DNA of 64,000 nt from positions 1-64,000 of the forward strand of contig RCNN01000123.1 in NCBI GenBank assembly GCA_003667245.1, written 5' to 3'. A program made the position numbers and the translations under genes. This document shows positions 1 to 11,437 of the stretch, one piece after another. The number at the start of each line of letters is the position of its first letter. Position 1 is the first letter of the stretch. The stretch is from Heterostelium multicystogenum. Its lineage: Eukaryota > Evosea > Eumycetozoa > Acytosteliales > Acytosteliaceae. Below the pieces are notes generated by a model. It was not told the origin of the DNA. It did no database searches and saw only the letters and a list, made by a program, of their open reading frames with translations.

Positions 1-541
1 CTCATTCTTTTTCACCAGCAACAATATCACCAACCCCAAATTTCTCCAAATATCCTCTGTCTCCAAGCCATCTCCTAATGTGCGGTACACTTTCTATTAT
101 TAATCAATCTATCTGATTGATATCTTTTCTAGAAAAGTTAAAACGAATTGGAGAATATTAATATACACATATTCAATTTGAAATAATGAGATAAGGAATA
201 GGTAACCTACAAAATCTTCCATATGCTTCTTTTACAGCATTGATTCCAATGACTAGTACCAATTCCCCAAGACATTCGTATCAGGTCTCTGTGGCGATAC
301 TTTAAGTGAATGCAAGTATCGTTATAAATAGAAAATAAAAAGTTGGCATTCTTTGTAACTGAATAATTTCAAAATTTGTTAGTTAGTGACCTTTCACAAT
401 CTTGACGTATCAATTCAAGTTGAACAAGTACCTGTTTAAATAAATTCTTTGGTAAGAATGTTAATATACTATATTTTGATGTTTTTAATATAATTATCTC
501 CATATTTTCTTTTTAAATATTTCTTTGATGATTGATCAATA
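1..541 (-). CDS. P4-type ATPase (phospholipid flippase), 5' part, cut by window edge
   Basis: Lipid flippases move aminophospholipids to the cytosolic leaflet. No long ORF survives here, but the minus strand read across frames gives the family's N-terminal landmarks in order: TSKYS then FLPKNLFKQ (about 437-490), the membrane stretch FYFLFITILAF (about 320-357), SPQRPDTNVLG (about 250-290), INAVKEAYGRF (about 214-245), an intron, RYQSD and INNRK (about 87-130), and VGDIV (about 21-40). The pattern SKYS, LPKNL, KEA, NNRK, W..VGDIV is that of P4-ATPases. At least four one-base shifts are needed, one in a G run. The catalytic DKTGT and everything C-terminal lies outside the window. The start is uncertain; the first exon may open with an acceptor near 541, which would put an earlier exon upstream. 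Either a draft-quality sequence of a real gene or a pseudogene. Confidence 0.75.
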
Positions 542-1289
542 CCTAAATCATTATTTTATTATTATTTATTATTATTATAATTATTATTTAAATTCAAATT
601 AATATTCTATTATTATTGTAATCATTGTTGTTATTTTCTGTTCTCTGTAAAGAATATAAATATTTTAGAAATACTTTATTTTGTAAAGAGTGATTTATAA
701 TAATTTGACATATTACATATAATTAATATTAATTCTTGTAAATAAATACTTAATAAATTAAGTAAAGTATATATTACAATATAATAAATAACAATATTAC
801 AATATGATTGAACTCGATATTTTATATAATTGGTATCATTGAAGGATTGGATTAAAGTTTAAAGTATATAGTTAGCTAATAACATATATTATATGAACAG
901 AATCACAACATGATATTACTACATTATACAAGTTTATATAAAATGACAGCAAATTCATAGATAGATAACAACAATATTCATTGCCAAAATCAATAGATAA
1001 TTAATCAACCCCCCACTACTTCTTTCATAACTATAGCTATATAGCTCAAAAGTGACACGACGATATCTATGAAATCGTTAATTAAATAGTGGTCAACATT
1101 ATTATGAAAAAGTTGTAGAGGGGGTAGTGTGGGTAACATTTTGTATAATTTTCAATTAAAGAGTGTCCAAGATGTGTGTGTTGGTATTTAAAGAAAACAT
1201 ATTTGCTTTAATTTAATATCGCATGAGGGGTGTTTGTTGTTTTGTTTTTTTTTTGTTTAATATTGCTGTGCGGGTGATGCCTCTGTTGT
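542..1289. other. Non-coding spacer, very AT-rich
   Basis: This lies between the flippase 5' end and the SBDS stop, both on the minus strand. It holds TTATTA-type low-complexity sequence around 555-615 and a T run near 1248. I see no coding or RNA gene. Confidence 0.6.
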
Positions 1290-2154
1290 TTACACTTTGG
1301 AGTCTCCTTCTTTGGCGACTGCAAGCGACATGATTTCGATGAATCCTTTTCCTTTGGTCTCGAATTTGACGAAATCATCGAGTTTTCTAAATGCTCCAGG
1401 ATCGATGAGACAAAACCATGTCCATTCCGTTGTCGTAGTCTTCTTCTTCGATCTTTGCGACCTGTGCTGCTAGTTTGTCGCGAAGTAGACGTGCGTCTTT
1501 GCCAGGCACAGTGATGTTGAGTCGCATCTGTGCACGCTGTATTGGGATGACTGTGCTGATCAACTTGATTACTTCGAGTGACTGCTGTTTCGATGATTTA
1601 GTTGGGTGCAAACTGTAGTGGACGTCCTTCATAGCTTTCTCTATGATTCCGACTGGGATTGGTCTTTGTGTCTCTGGATTGACACACTTTTCAGCAACGA
1701 TTGTAGCAATATCACGGAAAGTCTGATCTGACTGACTCTCACGCTCTTTACTCGATACCTGTAGTTCACCCTTATCGAGAATCTGCAACAAAAATCTCAC
1801 GTTCGTCGTCTGTACCAAAAGCCTTAATCAACTCATCCTTCTTTGCAACGACACCTTTAGATACATTCGTAAAGATTCGATGATTTGAATGACTTCATTT
1901 AAATCCTTTTCACTACAAACATTAACATTCCATTAGTTAGCATCAATCAACCAATCAAGAGCCATCAAACACATTGTTGTTGTTGCTAAAAAACAAAAGA
2001 AGAAATCGTCAAAGTAATAAACATACACTTTAGTTCTCCAAGAGGTTACTTTAGATGGATAGCAAGCGATCTCAAAACGAGCACCTCCTTTCTTGTATCT
2101 AACAACAGCTACGTTTGTTAAAGTTTTATTATTTACAGGTGTGAATATACTCAT
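1290..2154 (-). CDS. sbds: SBDS ribosome maturation protein
   Basis: SBDS works with the GTPase EFL1 to release eIF6 from late 60S subunits, mainly in the cytoplasm. The N-terminus [19 protein letters not shown] is almost that of the animal protein and fixes the start. Exon 1 is 2154-2027; a 114-bp GTATGT...GTAG intron (2026-1913) follows; exon 2 begins [10 protein letters not shown]. Later landmarks are [53 protein letters not shown] and a C-terminus reading [14 protein letters not shown] to a TAA at 1290. Three single-base shifts break the frame: after VIQ, in a T run before LLQILDKG, and in a T run before CLIDPG. Removing one T in each of the last two restores the family sequence. About 250 residues, full length. 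A universal single-copy gene is unlikely to be dead three times over, so these look like sequence errors. Confidence 0.95.
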
Positions 2155-2206
2155 AGTGTGTATATATGTATAAATCTAAGTGTATCTATAGATTATCTTT
2201 GAAGTG

Positions 2207-2247
<41 letters not shown>

Positions 2248-2756
2248 AATATGACAAATTAAATAAATAAAAATAAAAACAATGTTTGATTTTATATTAT
2301 TATAATGTTTTTATGAGTGAAGTCGAACGAAACTACCAAAACATCAAATTAATTTAATTTATTTATGTGCGAAAAATTATGGAATTGTTAATTATTTGTT
2401 TTTTATTTAATTTACAACTGGAGTATAAATAAATAATGATATTGATATCTAATTTGATTTTGAGGAGTGTAAAGTACAATAGAATATAGAATTAGTGGAC
2501 CTGGAAGTCAGAAATATAATATTATATATTTTATTTCAGGAATTAATTAAGGAATTTCCAGGCAGGAAACAACTTTAAATAGTTACTGTCAATCTATCAG
2601 GAAATTCAATATTTCATAATTTGAGAAATCAGAAATAAGCCAGGATCCTTATTTGAAAAAATATACAGTGTGTTGATTAATTATTATTATTATTGCAATT
2701 GTCTGTGTTTTACACACTAACTCCTGTACAGTAGGATACCGATTAAATACTTCAAT
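2155..2756. other. Intergenic spacer with microsatellite
   Basis: Spacer between SBDS 5' end and MAEA 3' end, so it should contain the SBDS promoter. A TAA/AAT trinucleotide repeat sits at about 2208-2245. No coding potential seen. Confidence 0.6.
2208..2245. repeat. AAT trinucleotide microsatellite
   Basis: About twelve uninterrupted AAT/TAA units in the SBDS promoter region, a typical slippage-prone tract in AT-rich amoeba DNA. Confidence 0.9.
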
Positions 2757-4314
2757 TTAATATATGTTATGAGATCTTATGATACGAAATGCTCGTCTAA
2801 GTTCAGAGTAGTCATATTGTTTACCAGATTTTGGATCTGTTACGATGTTGTTGTTTCTTTTCGCCCATCATTAGCATTTGCATTCTTGCAATAAACATTG
2901 CCATTTGGTAATACCATGGGTGGATTGTCTTCGTCCATGATCTCACCTGTTTATTCTTACAATTAAAACTAGAGTGACTCTGCAGTGATATGGGCAGTGG
3001 TTTCTGCCAAAGCTAAGAAGCTGCTGTCGCATAGTGGGCAATTGAGATTCTTTGTTTCTTCATCCCCACATTGTCTAGTATAATATAAATTTTGTTGTAA
3101 TTAACAGATGCTTGTTCTGTTGTAAGTGGCCTACTTACCTCTGTTTTCAAAGCGATAAACCAGATTGTAATGCAATTTTGAGAAGTGAGTTATTGGTGAG
3201 AGAATTGGAGGTTGAAGTTGTCGGATTTGAATTGTTGAATCAACTCGTTCCATCGCCCTCTTTAAAAAGCGAATCATACTTGGTACAGTGTTGGCCTTTT
3301 TTGAATGCGAGTGTTCCCATTGCTGCCTGCAGCTCTGGCATGTTGGTGCTTGCGCACGGTGCCAGATGTTGGCGTGCATATGAAATAGCAGGTCCAAGCT
3401 TACTCATTCTGACTAGCTCGATAAACTCCTGTATCCTCAAATTAAACTCCAGATTACTGTCGATCTTTTTCAGCTTTGATTTATTCTCATTGCACCATGC
3501 CAATGCCTCTGTACAATTGCGATTGTTCAATCCATCAATAATCTTCTTTGACGACGTGAATAAATCTATATCAACTAAATCCTGTACAACAATAAGAGTT
3601 TGTTTAGTCAAGAGGAGGAGATAGGTCGTAGTCGAAGTTCCACATCTGTTGTTAGGAAGATATTTACAGTAATATTAGAAGCACTTGCTAATTTTATTGC
3701 AGTATCATAGAAGCCTTCACGCAAAAGATGATCAACAATGACTCGGTCCACTCTCTTTGTTATTGAAATCTTCTTTTATATAAGGATCTGAATGATTCTG
3801 ACATGTGTGCTTCAAATGTGTAAACTCTTGATTTCAACCTCTTTAATCTGCATCTCTTCTTCATCTTTGGTTTCTTCCATCTAACAACATTGTTCAAAAA
3901 ATCAAGTAAGTAAGTAAGTTGGGTAGGGTAAGGGTAGGCAAACACATAGGATATGAGTATGTTGCTGCTTATAGATAGCTATATATCTTAATCAATGTTA
4001 TTGACAATGAATATCATACCTTTCTCTTTAGATTTTGCATCTTTGTCAATAGCTTCTCTATAGTGTTCTTTGCGTCTTCTGGTGATATAGTATTCTTCTT
4101 TTTGTTTAGATCATTGATAGAGTTGACCAGTTGAGTCATCTCCTTCTCCAGTATCTTCTGAAGCGACTCTAAACGATTTATTAAGTGACTCAATAGGTGC
4201 CTTCAACAGGGGTCTTTCCAGCTGAATCTCTGCCAAGATCGACTGTTCATTTGCCATGCTACTTGGGGTAGTACTACTCGTAGCAGCAGCAGCCGCAGTA
4301 TCAGTTGCACTCAT
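2757..4314 (-). CDS. maea: MAEA / GID9 (Fyv10) homologue, CTLH E3 ligase subunit
   Basis: Core subunit of the GID/CTLH ubiquitin ligase. The N-terminus is Ala/Ser/Thr-rich (MSATDTAAAAATSS, start 4314), then LKAPIESLNKSFR as in animal MAEA. The coiled region ends LKRK at an intron. The central exons give LKSRVYTFEAH, then the CTLH-CRA block with NCTEALAWCNENKSKLKK and LEFNLRIQEFIELVR (3611-3430). The C-terminal degenerate RING carries NCPLCDSSFLALAE, NCKNK, GEIMDEDNPPMVLPNG and a last stretch ending RAFRIIRSHNIY at a TAA (2757). The DNPPMVLPNG motif is diagnostic. Several introns and several one-base shifts (for example after NKSFR and inside the RING) are present. Substrates cannot be told from sequence. 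Confidence 0.92.
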
Positions 4315-4471
4315 TTCTCTGTTCTTTAAATTTACAACTCTATGTGCTTTTAATGACTAATAATATATATATATATTTTAACCAGGGTTATGATATTAAT
4401 TAATTTGTTTTTAAAAAGTGTGTATAATTTCCAAAATGCAAGAAGACAAGCAATTTTAAAAACAAATTAAT

Positions 4472-4722
4472 ATGGCAATTTTCACTGCATTTGCCAATAT
4501 CTTGTCTCATCTCCCTCTATTCCTGGGTTCACCAACGATTTACATCCACATGTGGAAACTCTAAAAGACTAAAGTTCTTAACTCAACTGGCATCAGAATT
4601 AAAAGCATACTACTTATGCCCTTGAGCCGGCACATGTTGGTGATGTCAAATACTTCAGATTGGATCTCTCTTTTATCCTCTCCGATAAACTATGGATCTT
4701 TAAAAATGAATGGATTAGATAG
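4472..4722 (+). pseudogene. Unidentified coding-like stretch
   Basis: I do not recognise this. Read across two or three frames the plus strand gives protein-like text: LPLYSWVHQRF, SKRLKFLTQLASELKA, then ALEPAHVGDVKYFRLDLSF and LSDKLWIFKNEW before a TAG at 4720-4722. It sits between the divergent MAEA 5' end and the 3' end of the Cys-rich gene. The style (charged, Leu-rich, Trp) resembles the F-box/LRR-like genes elsewhere in the window, but that is only an impression. It could be a short gene with indels, a decayed fragment, or chance. Confidence 0.3.
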
Positions 4723-4835
4723 ATTTGAGTCTTTATTGGTAATACACCCAATAACTTTGGATGTTGGTTTGATTTGTGTTTATTTAAATAATGGTTTATA
4801 AGAGCATGATGCAAATGATACAATCAATACGATCA

Positions 4836-6204
4836 TCATGGATGGTTGAAGGTATTGGCATCACTGGCACCGAGATCACCTCCACCACAGAATCCGAGCT
4901 TGTCGATTGTTTCGTCTGATGTGAAACAAGTACTGGTACGAGTTTGGATGTTACAGGTGGAGATCATAGAACAGGCCTCAGCCTTGCATTTTTTGTAGAC
5001 GCAGGAGAATGTGATGAGTAGTTTTCCAATGGGCACTTGTTTGAACAGCACATTCGTAGAATGCCTTGCTGTTAGAGATGCAGGTTTCGATAGAGGATGG
5101 AAGAGGCTACGACAGGTTCCCTTGTTACCTTCGCAAATGCATGATTCCATACCTGGTACACATTCAGAGTTGGATGAGCAGTTGGTTGATGCTGGGGTGG
5201 GTGTTGGAATACTGGTGCAGGTTTCCGGCAGGGCAGTAACCATTGCTGCAGGCTCCGTACAATGTGTAGGGTCCAGCTGTAAAGGCGGTGTTGCAAGTTT
5301 GTCCGTTGGTTCTGGTGAAAATCTCCATACACTTTGGTTCGCTTGAGTCTGAGGATGGAGTGCAGAGGGCATTGTCAATACATGTCTCACCATTAGCACA
5401 GCTTCCACCAATTGGGACCTTTGGAACACACCAGTTGGTACCGTTACAATATTGTCCAAATGGACAATGGATTCCCTCTTCGCAGTTTCCTCTGAAATTA
5501 TTTGGTAAATCTGGGAGACAAGTGTTTGCTTTCGGAATCACAGAGCAAGCCATAGATACATTGGTTGGTTGATTGACACTTTTCACCATATCTATAATAA
5601 TGAAACAAATACAATTTTATAATGAATAAAAATTTCTTGATAATATAATAATACTAATTAGAGATGGAAAAGTCAACTTACGAAGCATAATAACAAAGAT
5701 TGGCAGGTTTGGTGGACCAATTGGAGTGGCAGTACTTTTTATTGGTGAAGGAGCTAATGTATTTGAGGATGGAGAATAGCATTGGAGACCAAATACACAT
5801 GAGTTCAAATCTGGGGTACAAACGTCACCACCTTTACCAAGTGGAAGGCAGACCCTTGGAGATACCAACAATGGATTTGAATCTGAAGTCCATGATGGAT
5901 TTGGACCACAGTAGAATTCAGATGGACAAGTAACGATTGTGTTAGATGGTACAACATCACCAACTTCGGATACCAATAAAGTTGTTGGACTTGATTAAAA
6001 TATGTCAGTAAACTTTTTAAATTGTATTCAATCCATTTCAGAAATAACAAAAATGTTATTGGTACTTACTTTCTATAATTATACATATCAGAATTGCATG
6101 CTGAGTTTTCACCGACAGCACACTGTGTCAAAGGCACATTTGGAAGCAGCTAACAATACATTGAAAGATACCAATACAATAAATAGATATAATTTGTTAT
6201 TCAT
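4836..6204 (-). CDS. Secreted cysteine-rich repeat protein
   Basis: Starts at 6204 with a clear signal peptide (MNNKLYLFIVLVSFNVLLA). The rest is Cys-rich with short loops: FYCGPNP, GGDVCTPDLNSCVFGLQC, GIHCPFGQYCNGTNWCVP, GGSCANGETCIDNALCTPSSD, then CKAEACSMISTCN and a C-terminus ending GGGDLGASDANTFNHP at a TGA (4836). At least two introns are visible, one with a GTAAGT donor near 5683 and a TATTATAG acceptor just before MVKSVN. Several frame changes occur, including one right after the signal peptide. This pattern (secreted, C-x(n)-G-x-x-C loops) is common among dictyostelid extracellular or cell-surface proteins. No enzymatic motif is seen; a matrix, coat or adhesion role is inference only. 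Confidence 0.75.
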
Positions 6205-7370
6205 TTTCTGAAAATAATTATTATGATTTAAATAAAACAACTGTTGTAGTTTTTGTTGTTGTTCCACTTTTTAGAAACTGATTGTTCAATAAACAACAAC
6301 TGTTACTGTGTTGTGTTTGTTGTTGGAACTTGGGGTAGAGCCTCTTTCTAATTTTTTATTAAAATTTATATGGTTGTTTTGTTATTACTTTATTTTTATT
6401 TTATTGGTATTCCTTGAATTTTTACATAAAGTCATTTCAACAAAAAAAAACTTTATGTTCTGAATTTGTAAGGGTTTTCGGGGAGACTCAACTAATACCA
6501 TTGACCCCTATACTTAATCGACTAAAACTCAATTCTTATCAATTTTCTTGATTAGGTGTTCCCCACAAGTCGATCACAATTCTGAACATAAGTTTTTATA
6601 CACAACAAATCACATTATTTTGATGATCTCAATTGATGGATGATCTTTGTGTTTTTTGGTTTTTAACAGTTTATTTTTGGATTTCAGGTAAATGAAATTC
6701 ATTTGATAATTTGAAGTTGAGGAACCAAAAATTGGTAGTGAAGTTTCTAAAACGTCTCGACTCTTTGAAAACTGGAGAATCGACTTGGATTCTAACCTCA
6801 AATGATTTTGAGAAGTTCATAATATTATTATCTTGAATGGAATCATCTTGAAATTCAATTATAGAAAATACAACTTAAATCAAATTAGATTCATCTTAGG
6901 ATGATTTTCTTTTCTTTCCTTGGATTATCATCGTGAGGTCATTACCATATAATAGTAATAATTCTGGACCTGTAGTTATTACTTAGAACTGGGATATCAG
7001 CGTCTAAAACTTGTTGGAGATTAAATCAATACAAGAAAATCATTAAAGAGCTGTTTAGGATCAGTGGTACTTTATTTGATAATGTATTTTAATAAAAAAG
7101 AGATTGTGTTGATAGTATAAGAATTTAATGTTTTTCCAAAAGAAATTAAATAGTTTTCATATGACTTAAGATTCCAGGTTGGTGGGATTTATGTCGTTTC
7201 AATCAGTAGTTGTTCATTACATTAACTAATGCACTATTAGTATTTGTATTAATACACCACCCTCAAGCAACCATTTTTGAATTCCAATTCACTAGTGATG
7301 TGTGAGATTGGCAAGGATACCATAATAGATAATAGCTTAATTTATACATGTTTATTGCCTGATTAAAATG
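6205..7370. other. Intergenic region, 1.2 kb, with an inverted repeat
   Basis: Separates two minus-strand genes. Apart from the inverted repeat at 6443-6600 I see no gene. A 63-codon minus ORF at 6610-6801 has no family-like features. Confidence 0.55.
6443..6600. repeat. Imperfect inverted repeat, about 155 bp, MITE-like
   Basis: Left end AAAAACTTTATGTTCTGAAT (about 6446-6465) is the near reverse complement of the right end ATTCTGAACATAAGTTTTT (about 6579-6597). Pairing continues imperfectly inward through a GGGGA block against TCCCC. Could be a small non-autonomous transposon or a foldable RNA. No second copy was noticed in this window and no clear target duplication is visible. Confidence 0.4.
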
Positions 7371-8750
7371 CTAAATATTCCTTGATAACTCCACTTCCAT
7401 ATAAATGAGTTCCCATAAGATTTGATGGCCTGAATCATATGACCGCTTCAGACCCATTGTATAATGAGTTTTTGGGGGAAAGACTGTTAAATTGTTTTCG
7501 GCTAACTTTGCAGTGTTACCATAGGCAACTATAACTATAACCAACTCATTATACAATGGATTTGTGTCCATACCCGGTTCGATATATAAATGAGCTGTGA
7601 TGACCACATACTTTAGGGAACAAGGCGGAAGCTTGCATACCAAGCACAGTCTATCGTTGAAGATTTCATTGCACCTTGGACATCCAACTCTCTCATTTGA
7701 AATCAACAGCTCATTGTTCTTGATTGCACAGCAAGAAACTACATAAAGATTATCGTCTTTGTTTGCGCTGTTGGAATCATCGGCATCTTTAAAGGCCACC
7801 AGCTTTGTTAGATCTGATATGAACAATGTACTATAGCATTTGGTCGACAGTGATTTGATGATCGTCCTGTTGTTGTTTTTGTTTTTTAGCCATTTTCTTA
7901 ATACCTGGTATTCCGGTAAGTGTTGAGGATTCGTTTCGCTCTGTGTTCTGGTGGAGTAGTTGAGCGAGAGAGTGTTGAACGTCGAAAGCTTGGCGCCTTT
8001 AAGTGCAACGATGTCGCCGACCTTTATAGTCGACAGATAGTCGTCTATCGTTGATTCAAAGAATGCAACGGTGATGGAGAAGTTATCGGCATCTGCCAAT
8101 GTAATAGTTTGTAGCCGCAGAGTACTTTCTGGGTTGTCGCCCGTCAATGACGGAACCAAAGTCAATTGGTCTTTGCTCTTGACATAGCCAATCACATCGA
8201 CAAAGTAGGTTCGCGAAGCGTACAGCTCTGTTAGGTCCGCTTGCAGTGACCTCAATGTTATAAACTTGTAATGCGTGATGATCTTTGTCGTGAAGTCCGG
8301 ACATGGTACAACACAAGTGCTGCCATTCACTTTCAATTAAAAGGATGATTGACAAAGAAGTACGACGGCTCTGCAGAGAGATGCGTAATGTAGAAGGTTT
8401 GACCTATAACAAGCTGATCAACCAGCTGATGTTGATATTGGTTGGAAATCAATATGATTTGGTTCCACTTGATTATATATGTATTGTAATCATAGGCAGA
8501 CACAAACAATGTTAGATTGATCACAAATCACTCAGAATCCCTTCAGAATGTTATATATAGTAATAGTTACAATGTGACTATCATCCATAAGTATGATCGA
8601 GTACTCTTTAGGTTTATGCACAACCTTGCGCTTGACCAAGACTCGTACTGTGAAGTATCTCCCTGACAAGCCTACATTAGAGAGTGGCACCACTTCCGAT
8701 ATATCTACAGTTGGAAGCGTTTGGCGAATGTATGAAGCGTAGTATTGCAT
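7371..8750 (-). CDS. RPA1-like OB-fold ssDNA-binding protein
   Basis: Predicted single-strand DNA binding protein related to the RPA large subunit. The first part (8750-8532) gives one OB fold: VDISEVVPLSN, RYFTVRVLVKRKVV, YSIILMDDSHIVTITIYN. A junction (8531-8337) carries LVDQLVIGQTFYITHLS, which fits the end of RPA fold A. The long ORF (8336-7371) gives a second OB fold, FVDVIGYVKS to LQTITLADADNFSITVAFF and IKVGDIVALKGAKLSTFNT. A third region has a four-Cys zinc ribbon, CPRC and CLVC with KYVVITAHLYIEPG, as in RPA fold C. At about 450 residues it lacks the N-terminal protein-interaction domain of true RPA1. It may be a second RPA1 paralogue or a MEIOB-like meiotic factor. An intron or indels lie at 8337-8531. 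Confidence 0.75.
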
Positions 8751-9463
8751 TGATAAGTGAGGTTTGTCAGATAACAGATCATACCAAGACTGTTATTCAA
8801 TAAAATCTTGGTCAATCAATCTGATTTTGTTTTTCAAATGATCATCATTTGGTCTGTGTATCAGCCCAACAGGTTTTGATTGAATTTCCAATAAATTATA
8901 GATTTTTGGTCGTCTGCATCCACCCCACATTCTTCATCTTGACCCCTCAATGGAAGTTACCCATTTTCAAAATAACATCATCATATGACGGGTTTAACCC
9001 AATGTTCGAATGATCTGTCATCCCTCCCCATCAACCACAAGTTCTTCCTACTCATTGGGGTGGTGTGTTGACTTTAAGTAAAATTAATGTGGATGACTTG
9101 TTTAGATTCCTCCACATAACTGACCTCAGTTCAAGAAAGAGAGTCATTAAAAATTAATTTCATGCAAAAAAGTTGGAATTCATTTTGGAAGTTCCAAACC
9201 AATGATTCGAAATGCACACTATTTCTGGGCTGATTGATTGATGTCGACATCTCAGATCAAGTGGATTCAGTGAAGACGTATCGAAAAAGAGGAATACGTA
9301 TTTTTTTTGTTTTGTCTAGTTTTTTTATTGCAGGTAGGCAACCTCCACCTTTATTTTTTACTATTTTTGGCTGTCAATGTTTACTTGCTCATTGGGTGGT
9401 TTTCATTTTGAAGAAGTTGCGTGTTTCCCATTTAAAGTCAGTATTTCTTTAGTCAGCAGAAAG
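8751..9463. promoter_or_regulatory. Divergent intergenic region
   Basis: Lies between the 5' ends of the RPA1-like gene (minus) and the F-box-like gene (plus), so it should hold both promoters. A 72-codon plus ORF at 9234-9452 is hydrophobic, T-rich and without family features; I do not call it a gene. Confidence 0.4.
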
Positions 9464-10990
9464 ATGAATACTTTTTAAATATTTGTTACCTAAGCTCTGT
9501 ACGCTGATCGTATCGGAGCCCGAGGAAATAGAGCAGGACGCCTGTGATGAAGGTATGCTATATATTCATAAGGAACGATGATCATCGTCTCTTAGAGACT
9601 TTACTTTGGCAAGAGAGGATCAATCTTTATGCTTATTCATTAACTTTTGGTTCTCTCTTTAGATGAAAACGATATAGACCTAGACTCAAATACGAGGGCA
9701 ATACAGCAGAGAGGAAGATGAAAAGGGTATTCGATCCTATTCTTCGCTCAGGCAGGCGCGCTCTCTCAAGGAGCTGCTCGAGTTGTCTTTGGTGTCGAAA
9801 GCAGTGTTCAAATTCGTGCAGCTGTACGTCACTTACGATGTATCGTTTGATGCAGAGATCCTCATGTTGAAAGTGTTCAAGTCGGCTCCACCATCGCCGC
9901 CGTCGAAAACACTATAGTCTTAATCTATTTCAGTATCACAGCATCGAGACTAATACTCCTCAAAAACAGCCCAAATCTAGCGAAGCACATGAAAAACACT
10001 CAACAGTCATCCGTACAGATCGGCGTTGCCCAACCTAAAGCGAATACACTTCAACACCCTGTACGTACACCAAGACTACTCCGATCCAACCTCGAATGAT
10101 CCTCAATCAGATCTGGCTGTTACCAGCGACTATGTTGTATACGCATGGCAAGTCAAGAAATCGAATATCATTCTTTCTCTCTCTCACGGAGAGAAACTCT
10201 CAGTAACCAAATCCAAAACCAATATCACTCTAAATCATTCATTCAATCTCCTGAGATATCTATCACCAAAGCGTATAGTAGTACTTTACAGGGGCGAAGA
10301 CAAGCGCAGGTCGATGTACCTCAACATTTCAAACCTATTTACACTGCCTTCGCTGCGCTATCTGACACTCAAAAATGACTATTGCAATCGGTCTGCACTC
10401 GAACAAGCATTGAAATCAGACACTCTAGTATCACTTCACACAAGCATCGGCAAGATTCAGATCGACGACAACCTTGCAAAACTATTCTCGAACACCAAGC
10501 TTCAAAAAGATGTCACTGGTTTGCGACGAAAACACAATATGCAGTTTTATCAATGTATTCAATCAAAACAAATCGGTCACCAGGTTAAAGCTGCTAACCT
10601 ATCTCGTGTACAATAGCAGCTACGAGCAACTGGGCTACGAATTCGATTGCGAAGCTTACAAGAACAGTATTAAGAAGCTAGTGGAAAAACAACAAGACAA
10701 TCAACCAGCTCACTTTAGGATTTAAATTTGACAAGGACTCTGACGATGAAGATGACGAAGATGATGAAAAAACAGAATATTATGTATACCCTGAAGTAAA
10801 TTGCGATCCACACCACGACGAGGACGAAGATGAAGATGAAGAAGATCAAGACGAACGTTGGTATGTCGACTATAAATTTGAAGACATCTTCAAAGAGCTC
10901 ATCGACTATGGTTTCAGACTTTCTAAATTCAACAGAAAGTTGATCTTTAACAGATCAAAATTTTTTACCAAAATAAAGTATGCAAGCTAA
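9464..10990 (+). CDS. F-box/LRR-like protein of a dictyostelid-expanded family
   Basis: The likely start is ATG 9464 (MNTF, then LLPKLCTLIVSEPEEIEQDACDE). A short intron runs from GTATGC near 9557 to TTTAG near 9661 and reads on in phase as DENDIDLDSNTRA. An F-box-like segment follows: SLKELLELSLVSKAVFKFVQLY. The body has loose Leu-rich units such as LPNLKRIHFNTLYV, SPKRIVVLYRG, LPSLRYLTLKND and TRLKLLTYLVYNSS. The C-terminus is strongly acidic (DEDDEDDE at about 10745-10770, a second acidic block at about 10820-10855), then YKFEDIFKELIDYGFRL and KIKYAS before the TAA at 10988. Frame changes occur near 9760, 9900, 10510 and 10725. Such proteins usually supply SCF substrate receptors; partner unknown. 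Confidence 0.6.
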
Positions 10991-11437
10991 CAAATAATTG
11001 AAGAAATATTATTACAATTATTATTACTATTACTATTACATATAAATGAGAAAAGTACAATTTAAATGTACAGATCTCAATATAGTTTACATGTTATGAT
11101 GAACTTCATAAATAAACAAAAAAAAAATACACAAAACAAAAAGTATTCATTACCCATATCAAAGAAATAAGATTAACAACATAACAAAATGACAACTACA
11201 TCAGTAATTAATACATAGAATAATAATAACGATTATTATATTATCTTAACAACCTAACAAGAGATACTTAAAATTCTATGAACAAGAATGTGTGTGTCTA
11301 AAGTATTTTTTAGAATAAAAATAGAAAATGAAAATACAAAGGGTCACAATAGGACCACTACCCTCCCAACTAATATCTTTGTGTAATATTATCTTTTTCA
11401 TTGGCAAGAAATAAAGAAAGAAAGGAAGGAAGGAACG
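10991..11437. other. Intergenic spacer
   Basis: AT-rich DNA between two plus-strand genes; includes an A run near 11120 and purine-rich sequence around 11405-11435 just before the next start. Nothing else seen. Confidence 0.55.

Noticed and set aside
1..103. Plus-strand C-terminal-like reading SFFFTSNNITNP to a TAA
   Set aside because: The minus strand at the same place carries ordered P4-ATPase motifs, a much better explanation.
6610..6801. 63-codon minus ORF
   Set aside because: Lys/Ser-rich AT-driven text with no homology signal.
9234..9452. 72-codon plus ORF
   Set aside because: Low-complexity Phe-rich text from T runs in a promoter region, no family motif.
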